Shown here in pieces: positions 20,842 through 29,731 of a stretch of 64,000 nt of DNA. This stretch comes from an uncultured Bryobacteraceae bacterium. GTDB lineage: Bacteria > Acidobacteriota > Terriglobia > Bryobacterales > Bryobacteraceae. The stretch is taken from positions 310,001-374,000 of the forward strand of contig CALKXJ010000007.1 of the NCBI GenBank assembly GCA_938003835.1, in the 5' to 3' direction. Both the position numbers and the translations under genes were made by a program. The notes below the pieces were generated by a model, which ran no database searches, was not told the origin of the DNA, and was given only the letters and a program-made list of their open reading frames with translations. The first letter of the stretch is position 1. Each line of letters opens with the position of its first letter.

Positions 20842-22287
20842 CTACAGGGATCGGCAGGCGATCCGGAAGGTGTAGGCGTACCGGCACGGCCGCCGCGCCG
20901 GAGAACGGATTCGCAGGCCGCCCGCCTCCGCTCGCCATTCGATCTTCTCGTCCGAGCCCAGCATGTCCACCTTGAGCACCTCTCTTCCGGCCAGCGAGCT
21001 CAGCAGCAGATCTTCCTCCGGCCACTCGAGCGCGATCGCATAAAGCGTATTGCCCCGGCGCGTGAAGCGCACATCGCCGTCCTTGTGCCTTTCCCAGTAT
21101 CGGGTGCCGTAGATGGCCTCGCCGTTGACGCGCAGCCACTCCCCCACGGCCCTGAGCGTCTGAACCATGACCTCCGGAATGGTGCCGTCAGCGCGCGGGC
21201 CGATGTTGATCAGCAGGTTGCCGTTCTTACTGACGACGTCAACCAGGTAGTCCACCACCTGGTTCGCCGTCATGTAATCGCCGAGCGGCAACCGGCGGTT
21301 GTAGCCCCAGGAGGTCGGATCCAGCGAATCGCAGGTCTCCCACTTCTCCTGGACAATGCGGTCCATGCGAGCCCGCTCGGGCGTGGCGAAATCTCCCAGG
21401 GGCTTGCCGTCGACGTCCAGCCCCCAGCGGTCGTTGGCGGCGACCTCGTCGGGATCCTCGGAGTTGTTGTAAAAGTAGGCCAGCACCTGTTTGCTGCCCC
21501 AGTAATCCGCGGGCAGAGGATTGCCCTGGCGGTCACGCACGGGCCCGACGCGCACGTCGCCCCACAGGATACTCGGCTTGTAGAGATCCACGAGCTCCTT
21601 GATCGAGTTATTCATATACTCGACCCAGTCACGCCCGGGATAACGCGGGTCCCAGAACGTATAAGTCGTGTTATGGTAAAAACCCATCTTCATGCCCAGG
21701 GCGCGCACGGCCTTGGTGAGCTCGCCGGCCAGATCCCGGCCCGGACCCATCTCCACCGAGTTGCGCTTCGTATACTGGGTCGGCCAGAGCGCGAACTCGT
21801 CGCCGTGTTTGGCGGTCAGCACCACATAACGCGCCCCCGCGGCCCGGAACAGCTCCGCCCAAGCGGCTGGGTCGAACTTCTCCGCACGGAACATCGGAAT
21901 GAACTCGTCGTAGGCGAAGTTCGGTCCCCAGTTCTCCAGGTGGTACTGGACGGCTTCTTCCCGGACGTTTGCTTCAAAAAGCGTCTCAGGCAGATCGCCG
22001 CGGGTAGCCGTGTAAGGCGGACCGCCGAAGAGAAAGCCGTAGCTTGCCTTCGGACTGATGAAGTCGACATACCATTCATGGAACGCTGGCACGGCGTACG
22101 GACCCCAGTGGATGAAGATGCCGAACTTGGCGTCCTCGAACCATTGGGGCGCTTTGTGCTTGCGCAGCGACTCGGTGGTCGGTTGATAGCGTTCCGCCTT
22201 GCGTGCGCCCTGCCCGGCTGCGAGGCTGCCTGCCAGGCCGAGGCCCAGGAAGGCCGCCGTCGACAACCAGAAAGTCCGTCTCATCAT
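20842..22287 (-). CDS. Alpha-L-fucosidase, GH29 family
   Basis: This 481-residue enzyme should remove alpha-linked L-fucose from glycans outside the cytoplasm. After an RR-containing signal peptide (MMRRTFWLSTAAFLGLGL) comes the family opening WFEDAKFGIFIHWGPYAVPAF. YVVLTAKHGDEFALW follows, and the probable nucleophile Asp244 sits in LWGDVRVGP. LLINIGPRADGTIPE is a further GH29 hallmark. The open frame extends upstream into the oxidoreductase gene. The ATG at 22287 is chosen because GAGGAGG lies eight bases before it and the signal peptide starts there. It follows the Gfo/Idh/MocA gene by 17 bases and precedes the ceramidase-like gene by 22, forming a glycan-degradation operon. Confidence 0.93.
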   Translation of the reverse strand: MMRRTFWLSTAAFLGLGLAGSLAAGQGARKAERYQPTTESLRKHKAPQWFEDAKFGIFIHWGPYAVPAFHEWYVDFISPKASYGFLFGGPPYTATRGDLPETLFEANVREEAVQYHLENWGPNFAYDEFIPMFRAEKFDPAAWAELFRAAGARYVVLTAKHGDEFALWPTQYTKRNSVEMGPGRDLAGELTKAVRALGMKMGFYHNTTYTFWDPRYPGRDWVEYMNNSIKELVDLYKPSILWGDVRVGPVRDRQGNPLPADYWGSKQVLAYFYNNSEDPDEVAANDRWGLDVDGKPLGDFATPERARMDRIVQEKWETCDSLDPTSWGYNRRLPLGDYMTANQVVDYLVDVVSKNGNLLINIGPRADGTIPEVMVQTLRAVGEWLRVNGEAIYGTRYWERHKDGDVRFTRRGNTLYAIALEWPEEDLLLSSLAGREVLKVDMLGSDEKIEWRAEAGGLRIRSPARRPCRYAYTFRIACRSL

Positions 22288-22304
22288 GACCGCTGCCTCC
22301 TCAC

Positions 22305-23642
22305 TTAAACTTGACCGGGTTCGGGATGGACCCAGGGCGAGCGATAAGGGCGCCGGAGCAGGCGATTCGCCTCGGGGTCTCCCACCACCTGGTGAGTAGC
22401 CGGGTCCCAGGTGAGCGTGCGCCCGAGCTCCAGAGCGATGTTGCCCAGGATGCAAGAGGCGCTTGAGATGTGCCCCTCCTCGATATCGGCCACCGGGCGC
22501 GACCGCGCGTCGATGGCCGCCAGAAAATCTTTCATGTGATAGCGGATCGCCGGAGCCACGTGGCGTTCGAGCGCCTCTTCGGTCTTGTCTTCCGGATACT
22601 GCTCCAGCTCATAGGTCACGTCGCGGCGAATCGGCTGCGCGCCCTTCTCTAGCGGAATGTAGTCGTAGCGGAAGACGCTCGCCTTGAGCGTCCCTTTCTC
22701 GCCGTAAAAGATCGCCGCCCAAGGATAGTCCGGATCGGGCGGATGGCCCCAGCTGCGGTGCTGCCAGACGATCTTCAGATCGTCGTAGTCGAAGGTGACG
22801 GTCTGCGTGTCGGTGATGTTCGCCTTGCTGGCCTTGTCGATCAGGATCCCGCCTGAAGAGGCGATGCGCCGCGGCCAGCCCAGGCTCAACATCCAGCGGA
22901 CCATGTCCAGCATGTGTATGCACATGTCGCCGACGATGCCATTGCCGTACTCCATGAAGGCGCGCCAGCGGCGCGGGTGGACAAGGGCGTTGTAAGGCCG
23001 CATGGGCGCCGGCCCGGTCCACATCTCGTAGTCCAGATAATCGGGCGGCGCCGTATCCGGCGGATTCTCCCGCGCCCGCATGTGATAGTAGCAGCAGATC
23101 TCGACTAGGCCGATCTTGCCGAGCTTGCCCTCGGCGAGAATGCGCTCGCGCGCCTCCACCAGGTGCGGCGTCGAGCGGCGCTGGGTGCCCACCTGTACCA
23201 CGCGGCCATACTTGCGCGCTGCCTCAACCATCGCCTGCCCTTCGATCACATCGACGCTGATCGGTTTCTGCACATAGACGTCGGCGCCTGCCTTGACTGC
23301 CTCGATCATCGTGAGGGCGTGCCAGTGGTCGGGCGTGGCGATCAGAACGATGTCGAGATCACGCTCGGCAAGCATCTTTCGGTAGTCGGTGTAGGTGCGC
23401 GGCCGTTTTCGTGAAGCCTGGCGTTCGGCCGCCATGTCGGCGGCCTTGGCCAGCATGATCTTGTCGACGTCGCACAGCGAGACGACCTCGACCGGCGCCA
23501 CCTGGATGAGACGGAACAGGTCGCACTTGCCGTACCAACCCGAGCCGATCAGCCCCACACGGCGACGTTTCTGCTGATCGTAGGCGGCGGTTCGAAGAGC
23601 CAGACCTGCGGCCGTGGCGGCCAGAAACTGGCGGCGGTCCAT
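22305..23642 (-). CDS. Gfo/Idh/MocA-family oxidoreductase with Tat-like signal
   Basis: A 445-residue NAD(P)-dependent oxidoreductase. An RR leader (MDRRQFLAATAAGLA) suggests export, as in many exported Gfo/Idh/MocA members. The Rossmann nucleotide site reads VGLIGSGWYGKCD and the family motif ATPDHWHALTMIEA is followed by VYVQKPISVD, the counterpart of the EKP motif with Gln replacing Glu. GDMCIHMLDMVRWML fits the C-terminal substrate domain. Exported relatives act on sugars or glycosidic bonds, sometimes by an oxidation/reduction glycosidase mechanism. It is the first gene of the operon with fucosidase, ceramidase-like and beta-helix genes. Confidence 0.9.
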   Translation of the reverse strand: MDRRQFLAATAAGLALRTAAYDQQKRRRVGLIGSGWYGKCDLFRLIQVAPVEVVSLCDVDKIMLAKAADMAAERQASRKRPRTYTDYRKMLAERDLDIVLIATPDHWHALTMIEAVKAGADVYVQKPISVDVIEGQAMVEAARKYGRVVQVGTQRRSTPHLVEARERILAEGKLGKIGLVEICCYYHMRARENPPDTAPPDYLDYEMWTGPAPMRPYNALVHPRRWRAFMEYGNGIVGDMCIHMLDMVRWMLSLGWPRRIASSGGILIDKASKANITDTQTVTFDYDDLKIVWQHRSWGHPPDPDYPWAAIFYGEKGTLKASVFRYDYIPLEKGAQPIRRDVTYELEQYPEDKTEEALERHVAPAIRYHMKDFLAAIDARSRPVADIEEGHISSASCILGNIALELGRTLTWDPATHQVVGDPEANRLLRRPYRSPWVHPEPGQV

Positions 23643-23704
23643 CGAGACACTCCTTGTGTGGCGTTGAGTACCTGCTTATCTTAGCCGAGAGCGCGCCGCA
23701 CGGG

Positions 23705-24949
23705 TTATTCGTCCGTGAAGCGAGGTTTCACCAGATCGCCCGGTTGCAACTCCTGGTCAGTCGCCAGGGCGACGGCGTCTCCTTCGGCGAGACCACGCAC
23801 CACCTCGACGCGGGTGATGCTGGCGATGCCCAGCTCGATGGGCCGCCAGGCGACCCGGTTACCCTCGAGCACCAGCACGCCGCTGTCCTCACCCCGCCGC
23901 CGTAGCGCCTCCTTGGGAATAGTGAGCGCGTTCTCGACCACGCGGGAGCGGATTTCAATGTTGACATTGGCGCCCGGCACCAGGTCCAGGTCGGTGTTGG
24001 CGATTTCGCCAATGACCTCGCCAATCTGGCGTGTGCCCAGCTTGACGATCTGGGTCGCGCCTTTCTCGACGACGCCTTGCCACTGCTTGCCCGGCCTTGC
24101 GTCCCAGGTGATGATGACCGGCATGCCCACGGCAACGCCGCCCAATTCCGGCTCATCCACGTAAATGAGCACCCGCACGCTCTCCAGGCGACCGATCTCG
24201 GCGACCGGTTCGCCCGGTTGGACATAGCTGCCCGGGCGCACCGGGAGGTCGTAGATGACGCCGTCGGAAGGGGCGCGGATCCGGCTCTGGGCCAGACGGC
24301 GGGCAGCCTGCTCGCGGTCGGCGACGGCCTGACGTAGGCGCGCCTCGGCGGCGGCACGGTCAGCCGGAGCCACCAGGGCCGCCCGGCGGCGCTTCTGCGC
24401 CTTGAGCTCCAGTTCGGCTCTCCGGACCCGGTCGCGCGCCTGAAGCACCTCCTCGCGCGTGGCCGCCTGTTTTTCGAGCAGCCGGGTCAAAGACTCGAGC
24501 TCGCGCCGCGCCGCGGCCAGCTCCTCCTCCGCCGCCGCGATGGCGGCCTCCACAGCCGCCCGCTCCGCCGCCCTGCCGCCCTCTTCGAGCATCTTCAGCG
24601 TCTCCTGAGCTTCCCCGATGCGCGCCTCGGCGGCGGCCAGATCCTTCTCAGCCCCCTCCGTGGCCAGCTCCACCAGCAGCTCCCCGCGCCGGACGCGCCG
24701 CCCACGTTCGACGAGGACCTTCGCGACCACGCCGGCACGTTCGGCCGGAACCGGCGTCCGCGCCAGGGGTTCGACCTTGCCATTCGTGCGAACGGTGCTG
24801 GCCAGCGTCTGGCGGCGCGCCCGGGCAAAGGGAACCTCCCGGGGATCCTCGCGGCTCAGGAAATGCCACACTCCGCCAGTGACGGCGGCAAGCAGCACAA
24901 GCACGAGGGCGAGCTTTTTCAAAGCGTCATTGTAGCGCGAGCGGCGCAC
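23705..24949 (-). CDS. Efflux-type periplasmic adaptor (membrane fusion) subunit
   Basis: A 414-residue HlyD/MFP-family protein. One N-terminal membrane anchor (about 10-28, LALVLVLLAAVTGGVW) is followed by a barrel-sandwich half (TVRTNGKVEPLARTPVPAE, VAKVLVERGRRVRRGELL). A long Ala/Glu/Arg-rich coiled-coil hairpin spans about 85-200. The second lipoyl half (IRAPSDGVIYDLPVRPGSYV) and beta-barrel regions follow. Such adaptors bridge an inner-membrane ABC or RND pump to an outer-membrane channel. No pump gene is adjacent in this window. It is divergent from the receptor at 25041 with 91 bases between. An in-frame TTG ten codons in is an alternative start. Confidence 0.88.
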   Translation of the reverse strand: MRRSRYNDALKKLALVLVLLAAVTGGVWHFLSREDPREVPFARARRQTLASTVRTNGKVEPLARTPVPAERAGVVAKVLVERGRRVRRGELLVELATEGAEKDLAAAEARIGEAQETLKMLEEGGRAAERAAVEAAIAAAEEELAAARRELESLTRLLEKQAATREEVLQARDRVRRAELELKAQKRRRAALVAPADRAAAEARLRQAVADREQAARRLAQSRIRAPSDGVIYDLPVRPGSYVQPGEPVAEIGRLESVRVLIYVDEPELGGVAVGMPVIITWDARPGKQWQGVVEKGATQIVKLGTRQIGEVIGEIANTDLDLVPGANVNIEIRSRVVENALTIPKEALRRRGEDSGVLVLEGNRVAWRPIELGIASITRVEVVRGLAEGDAVALATDQELQPGDLVKPRFTDE

Positions 24950-25040
24950 CGGGCCCAGTCAACAAGTTTTCAATTGTTCGTCAGAGAAACGTCATGCTCG
25001 TTTCTTACACTCGGAGGTTCCTGCAACGAGGATTCCGTTC

Positions 25041-28000
25041 ATGCACCGAAATCAGCTCACCGTTTCCCGCCAGTTCTGTGTACTCGGTCTCGCCCTCGCA
25101 CTCGCCTCCCCGCTTCGGGGCCAGTCGGTCTTCGGCGCCATCGTCGGCAGCGTGCGCGACCCCTCCGGGGCGGCCGTCGCCAATGCCGAAGTTAAAGTCA
25201 AGAACCTCGATCAGAGCCTGACGCGCGAGGGCCGAACCAACAATCAGGGCGATTACGACATTCAGAATCTGCCGCCGGGCACCTACTCGGTGACCGTCGC
25301 GGCCAAGGGCTTCCGCGAGTTCCGCGCCGAGCGCGTTGTGCTCGAGGCTCGCCAGATCGCGCGGGTCGATGCGGCGCTGGCGATCGGCGAGCTGGCGCAG
25401 CAGATCAGCGTCACCGCCTCCGGCGCCGTCGTGACAACGGAAACGCAGACCATCTCGAGCGCCCTTACGCGCACCGAGGTTCTCACCCTGCCGGCGAACT
25501 TCCGCGGCGCCCGCACCACCAGCCCCTACCTGTTGCTTTACGCCTTGCCCGGCGTTCAGGCCGACTCCGGCAACGCCTTTTCGATCCAGGGCGGCATCCC
25601 GGCGCAGGCGAACATCTCCCTCGACGGCATCTCCACCATCGACGTGCGCGGCAACAGCCCGCTGCGGGAAATGTTTCCCTCGATCGAGGCGATTGCCGAA
25701 ATGCGCGTCCAAGGGGTAGGCAACAACGCCGAATACGGCCAGGTGGGCGACATTACCACCGTCACCCGCGGCGGCACCAACCAGTTCCACGGCTCCGCCT
25801 TCTGGTACCACCAGAACCGGGCCCTGGACTCTCGCCCGTTCGGCGCCGTCACCACGCCCCAGAAATCAGCGAACACTTTTGGAGGCAGTCTCAGCGGGCC
25901 GCTCCGGCGTGACCGGACTTTCTTCCTCGGCACGATTGAGCGCATGGACTACCGCAGCGGCGCCCTGGTGCAGAACACCGTACCCACCGCCGCGCTCAAG
26001 GCCGGCAACTTCTCCGCCGAAGGCGTCGACGTCCGCGATCCCTTCAACAACGGCGCCCCCTTTCCGAATCGACAAATCCCGGCGGCGCGTTTCAATGCCG
26101 CCGCGCTCGAGGTCCTGAAGCTCTACCCGGAGATCAACTTCGGCGAGACCCAGCGCGTCGTCTCGGCCAACTTTCGCGAGAATCGCCCCGCCCCGGACGA
26201 TTCCATCCAGTTCGATATCCGGCTGGATCACCAGTTTAGCGACCGCCAGCTTCTGTTCGGGCGGCTCAGCTGGAAGGATCTGGACCAAATGCGGCCGAAC
26301 ATCCTCCGGCTGCCGGCCGACACGGGCATCAATGACAATCGCTCGATTGTCCTGGCCCACAACTTCACCGTCGGCCCCACCTTGCTCAACGAGTTCCGCT
26401 TCGGCCTGACGCGGAATGAGCGCGGCAATCAGTTCCCCTTTGACGGCGAAGGCTTCGCCCGCCGCCTCGGCTTGCGCGGCCTCGGGCCGAGCTATCCCTA
26501 CAAGGACGGCATGCCGTCCATCAGCTTCGCGCCGAGCCCCATCACGGCCTTCTCGAAGGGCCGGCCCGGCACCGTGCTCTCTGAGCTTTACCAGATCAAC
26601 AACAACACCACCTGGCAGCTCGGCCGCCATACCCTAAAGTTCGGCATCGACGTCCGCCGCGTGCGCACCACTGACGTCATCAGCTTCACTTCCGGAAACG
26701 ATTACGGCGATTTTCTCTTCAACGGCACTTTCGCCGGGGATCCGTTTGCCGACTTTCTGCTCGGCGTCCCCGCGATCACGGGCTTTGCCAAGATCGGTCC
26801 GGATCTCGATGGCCGCTCGGTGCACTGGCACGGCTTCGTCCAGGACAGCTTCCGGTTGAGCCAGCGGCTGACGCTCGAGCTCGGCCTGCGCTACGAGTAC
26901 CATCCTCCCTTCACCGACGCCGGTGACAACATCGGCAACTTCGACCGGTTCACGCCGGTGACCGGCCGCATCCTGATCCCCTCGAGCGACACCGCGCGCA
27001 AGCTGCTGGCACCGGGCTTCCTGCAATCGGTCAACGCCTGTCCCGGCTCGGCCATCGGCGGCGTGCCCTGCACGCCGATCGTCACCGCGCGCGAGGCCCG
27101 CTACCCGGAGGGGCTGCGCCAACGCGACCGCAACAACTTCAATCCGCGCTTCGGCTTCGCCTGGCGGCCCTTCGCCGACGGCCGCACCGCCATCCGCGGC
27201 GGTTTCGGGCTCTACACGATGACCCAGCTCGGCGCCATCTACTACTCGCTAACGGCGACCACGAGCTCCGACGTGCGCTCCTTCAACAACGGACTCCGCA
27301 GCGGCCGGCCCATCTTTGCCTGGCCGGACACCCAGGATCCGGCCTCGCAAGGCATTCGGGCCGCCTCGCTCGGCACCTTCGAGTTCCGCACGGCCAATCA
27401 GGTGGACATGCGCGATCCCTACGCAATGCAGTGGAGCGTGAGCGTCGATCGCGAACTCGGGCGCTCCACCGGCTTGCGCGTGAGCTACATCGGCATGCGG
27501 AGCGTCAAGCTTCCCTACGCGCCCGACATCAACCAGCCGGTGCCTTCCAGCCGGCCCTTCCGCGAGCGCCCGCTCCTCGAGCGGCCCTTCCCCAACTTCT
27601 CGCTGGTTTACAGCCGCGACAACGGCGCCAATGCGATCTACAACGCCCTTCAGGTCGAAGTGAGTCGGCGCTTCGCCGGCGGGCTCGCTTTCCAGAGCGC
27701 TTACACCTGGGCGAAAAACCTGGCCGACAACGCCGGTCCGGCGCCCTCGAGTTTCGCCGGCGAGAATGGCGGCGGGCGGTTGTCGAACTCGCTCGACCGG
27801 CGCGCCGACCGCGGCAACGTCTATGGCACGCGGCAGCACCGCTCGCTGACGACGCTGGTCTACGAGTTGCCGCTCGGCCGCGGCCGTCGCTTCGGCGCCG
27901 ATGTCGGTCCCGTCGCCGATGCCCTCCTCGGCGGCTGGCGTCTCAGCTCGATCTTCCTGCTCCAGTCCGGCCCCTGGCTGACGCCGATCATGAGCGGCGG

Positions 28001-28436
28001 CGATCCGTCGGGAACCAACGCGGAACGCCGCGGCACGCAGCGGCCGGATCGCATCGGCCACGGCTCAGTGCCCGAGCCGACTGCTGACCGCTGGCTCGAC
28101 CGCAACGCCTTCGTCTGCCCGGGACGCGAGCCCGGCTCGGCCACGCAGTTCAACTGCAACGTGACCCCCATCGGGCGCTTCGGCAACTCGGGCGTCGGCA
28201 TCGTCAAGGGCCCGGGCACGGTGGGCCTCAATCTGGCGCTGGCGAAATCCTTCCGCCTGAGGGAGAGCTGGAAGCTCACGCTCGAAGGCGCCTTCACCAA
28301 CGCCCCAAATCACGTGAACCTGGCCGATCCGGCGCTCAACATTGCCGGCAGCGCCTTCGGGCGCATCACCTCGGCCCGCGGCGCCGAAGCCGGCGGCAGC
28401 CGCGTCGGGCAGATCTCGGCGCGCTTGGATTTCTGA
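25041..28436 (+). CDS. TonB-dependent receptor, Oar-like, with carboxypeptidase-regulatory domain
   Basis: A 1131-residue outer-membrane receptor. Its signal peptide (about 1-28) is followed by a carboxypeptidase-regulatory-like domain at ~30-110 (GAIVGSVRDPSGAAVANA, GDYDIQNLPPGTYSVTV). The plug at ~120-245 includes SIQGGIPAQANISLDGIST and VTRGGTNQFHGSAFWYH. The barrel ends in SARLDF, with the C-terminal Phe expected of outer-membrane proteins. It differs clearly from the receptor at 4552 and probably takes up another ligand. The ATG at 25041 has GAGG about ten bases upstream. It is followed after 60 bases by an amidohydrolase on the same strand. Confidence 0.93.
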   Translation: MHRNQLTVSRQFCVLGLALALASPLRGQSVFGAIVGSVRDPSGAAVANAEVKVKNLDQSLTREGRTNNQGDYDIQNLPPGTYSVTVAAKGFREFRAERVVLEARQIARVDAALAIGELAQQISVTASGAVVTTETQTISSALTRTEVLTLPANFRGARTTSPYLLLYALPGVQADSGNAFSIQGGIPAQANISLDGISTIDVRGNSPLREMFPSIEAIAEMRVQGVGNNAEYGQVGDITTVTRGGTNQFHGSAFWYHQNRALDSRPFGAVTTPQKSANTFGGSLSGPLRRDRTFFLGTIERMDYRSGALVQNTVPTAALKAGNFSAEGVDVRDPFNNGAPFPNRQIPAARFNAAALEVLKLYPEINFGETQRVVSANFRENRPAPDDSIQFDIRLDHQFSDRQLLFGRLSWKDLDQMRPNILRLPADTGINDNRSIVLAHNFTVGPTLLNEFRFGLTRNERGNQFPFDGEGFARRLGLRGLGPSYPYKDGMPSISFAPSPITAFSKGRPGTVLSELYQINNNTTWQLGRHTLKFGIDVRRVRTTDVISFTSGNDYGDFLFNGTFAGDPFADFLLGVPAITGFAKIGPDLDGRSVHWHGFVQDSFRLSQRLTLELGLRYEYHPPFTDAGDNIGNFDRFTPVTGRILIPSSDTARKLLAPGFLQSVNACPGSAIGGVPCTPIVTAREARYPEGLRQRDRNNFNPRFGFAWRPFADGRTAIRGGFGLYTMTQLGAIYYSLTATTSSDVRSFNNGLRSGRPIFAWPDTQDPASQGIRAASLGTFEFRTANQVDMRDPYAMQWSVSVDRELGRSTGLRVSYIGMRSVKLPYAPDINQPVPSSRPFRERPLLERPFPNFSLVYSRDNGANAIYNALQVEVSRRFAGGLAFQSAYTWAKNLADNAGPAPSSFAGENGGGRLSNSLDRRADRGNVYGTRQHRSLTTLVYELPLGRGRRFGADVGPVADALLGGWRLSSIFLLQSGPWLTPIMSGGDPSGTNAERRGTQRPDRIGHGSVPEPTADRWLDRNAFVCPGREPGSATQFNCNVTPIGRFGNSGVGIVKGPGTVGLNLALAKSFRLRESWKLTLEGAFTNAPNHVNLADPALNIAGSAFGRITSARGAEAGGSRVGQISARLDF

Positions 28437-28496
28437 GATCCGGTCCGCCGCTCCGGGATAGAATGAGTGTGGTTTCGTTTGATCCCTGGAGGACGG

Positions 28497-29720
28497 ATGG
28501 CGAGCACTCACCCGGAAGCATCGCGCCGGACGTTTTTGACCTCTTCGTTCGCCGCGGTAGGCGCCACGGCGGTCGCCTGCCGCCGGGCGGCGCCCCCTGA
28601 AGAAAAACCCGCCAAGGCGCCCCTGGCTCTGGAGGACTTTCGGCCCATCAGCATGCTGAAGGTGCCGGAGACCAGAATCGAAAAGGCAAAGTTCCCGGTC
28701 ATTGACGTACACACGCACGTCTACATGTACCCGAGCCTGCCAGGCAAGGACGTCGGGGCCGTGGCCGCGGTCATCCCGCCGGAGCAGGTCGACCAGATCG
28801 TCAAGCTGATGGATGAGCTCAACATTAAGCTCATGATTAACTCGACCGGCGGCTACGGCGAGCGTCTGAAGCAAACCATCGAGGGGCTCGTCCAGCGCCA
28901 TCCCGGACGGTTCCTCACCATGACCGAGCCCGCCTGGGAAAGGATCACCGAGCCGGGCTACGACAAGTGGCAGGCCGAGGAGATCGCCCGCGCCAAAGAG
29001 ATGGGCGCCGTGGGAATCAAGGTGCTCAAGATCCTCGGCCTCTACCTCCGGGAGAGGCTGACCGAGGGGCCGCTCATCAAAGTCGATGATCCGCGTTTCG
29101 ATCCGATGTGGGAAGCGGCGGGTAAGCTCGGACTGCCCGTCGCCATACATACCTCCGACCCGGACGCCTTCTTCACCCCGGTCGACAACCGCAACGAGCG
29201 CTGGGAGGAGCTTGGCAACCATCCCGACTGGTCCTTTTACGGCAAGGACTACCCGACAAAGCCCGAGTTGCTCGCCGCGCGCAACCGCGTGATCGCCCGG
29301 CATCCCAAGACGATCTTCATCGGCTACCACGTAGCCAACCACCCGGAGGATCTGGCCGAAGTCAGCTCCTGGCTGGATCAGTACCCCAACCTCTATGTGG
29401 ACATCGGCGCGCGGCTCGGCGAGCTCGGACGGCAGCCCTACACGGCGCGAAAATTCTTCCTCAAGTATCAGGACCGGATTCTGTTCGGAACCGACGCGAC
29501 GCCCAACGCCGACGCGTATCCTCAGCAGGATCTCAAGCCGGAGATGTTCCGCATCTATTTCCGCTTCCTCGAGACCATGGACGAGTACTTCGACTACTCG
29601 CCGGCGCCGACGCCGCCACAGGGCCGCTGGCGCATTTACGGCATCGGCCTTCCGGACGAGGTGCTCAAGAAGGTCTATCACAACAACGCCGCTCGGCTGT
29701 TCGGGCTGAAACCGATCTAG
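28497..29720 (+). CDS. Exported amidohydrolase (amidohydrolase 2 type)
   Basis: A 407-residue metal-dependent hydrolase of the amidohydrolase superfamily. The leader contains RRTFLTSSFAAVGATAVAC, a Tat-like signal that may end in a lipobox Cys. Metal ligands are seen in DVHTHVY (HxH, about residue 70), VAIHTSDP, FIGYHVANHP and FGTDATP. The C-terminus reads KKVYHNNAARLFGL, typical for this subfamily (decarboxylase/hydrolase group). The chosen ATG at 28497 has GGAGGACGG directly upstream; an earlier in-frame ATG at 28467 lacks a site. The substrate is unknown. The gene follows the TonB receptor and precedes an outer-membrane barrel protein by 11 bases. Confidence 0.85.
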   Translation: MASTHPEASRRTFLTSSFAAVGATAVACRRAAPPEEKPAKAPLALEDFRPISMLKVPETRIEKAKFPVIDVHTHVYMYPSLPGKDVGAVAAVIPPEQVDQIVKLMDELNIKLMINSTGGYGERLKQTIEGLVQRHPGRFLTMTEPAWERITEPGYDKWQAEEIARAKEMGAVGIKVLKILGLYLRERLTEGPLIKVDDPRFDPMWEAAGKLGLPVAIHTSDPDAFFTPVDNRNERWEELGNHPDWSFYGKDYPTKPELLAARNRVIARHPKTIFIGYHVANHPEDLAEVSSWLDQYPNLYVDIGARLGELGRQPYTARKFFLKYQDRILFGTDATPNADAYPQQDLKPEMFRIYFRFLETMDEYFDYSPAPTPPQGRWRIYGIGLPDEVLKKVYHNNAARLFGLKPI

Positions 29721-29731
29721 CCGGAGCCCCT

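Noticed and set aside
28065-29681. A 538-codon minus-strand frame opposite the amidohydrolase and the end of the second receptor
   Set aside because: It spans two unrelated genes in antisense and has no recognisable domain.
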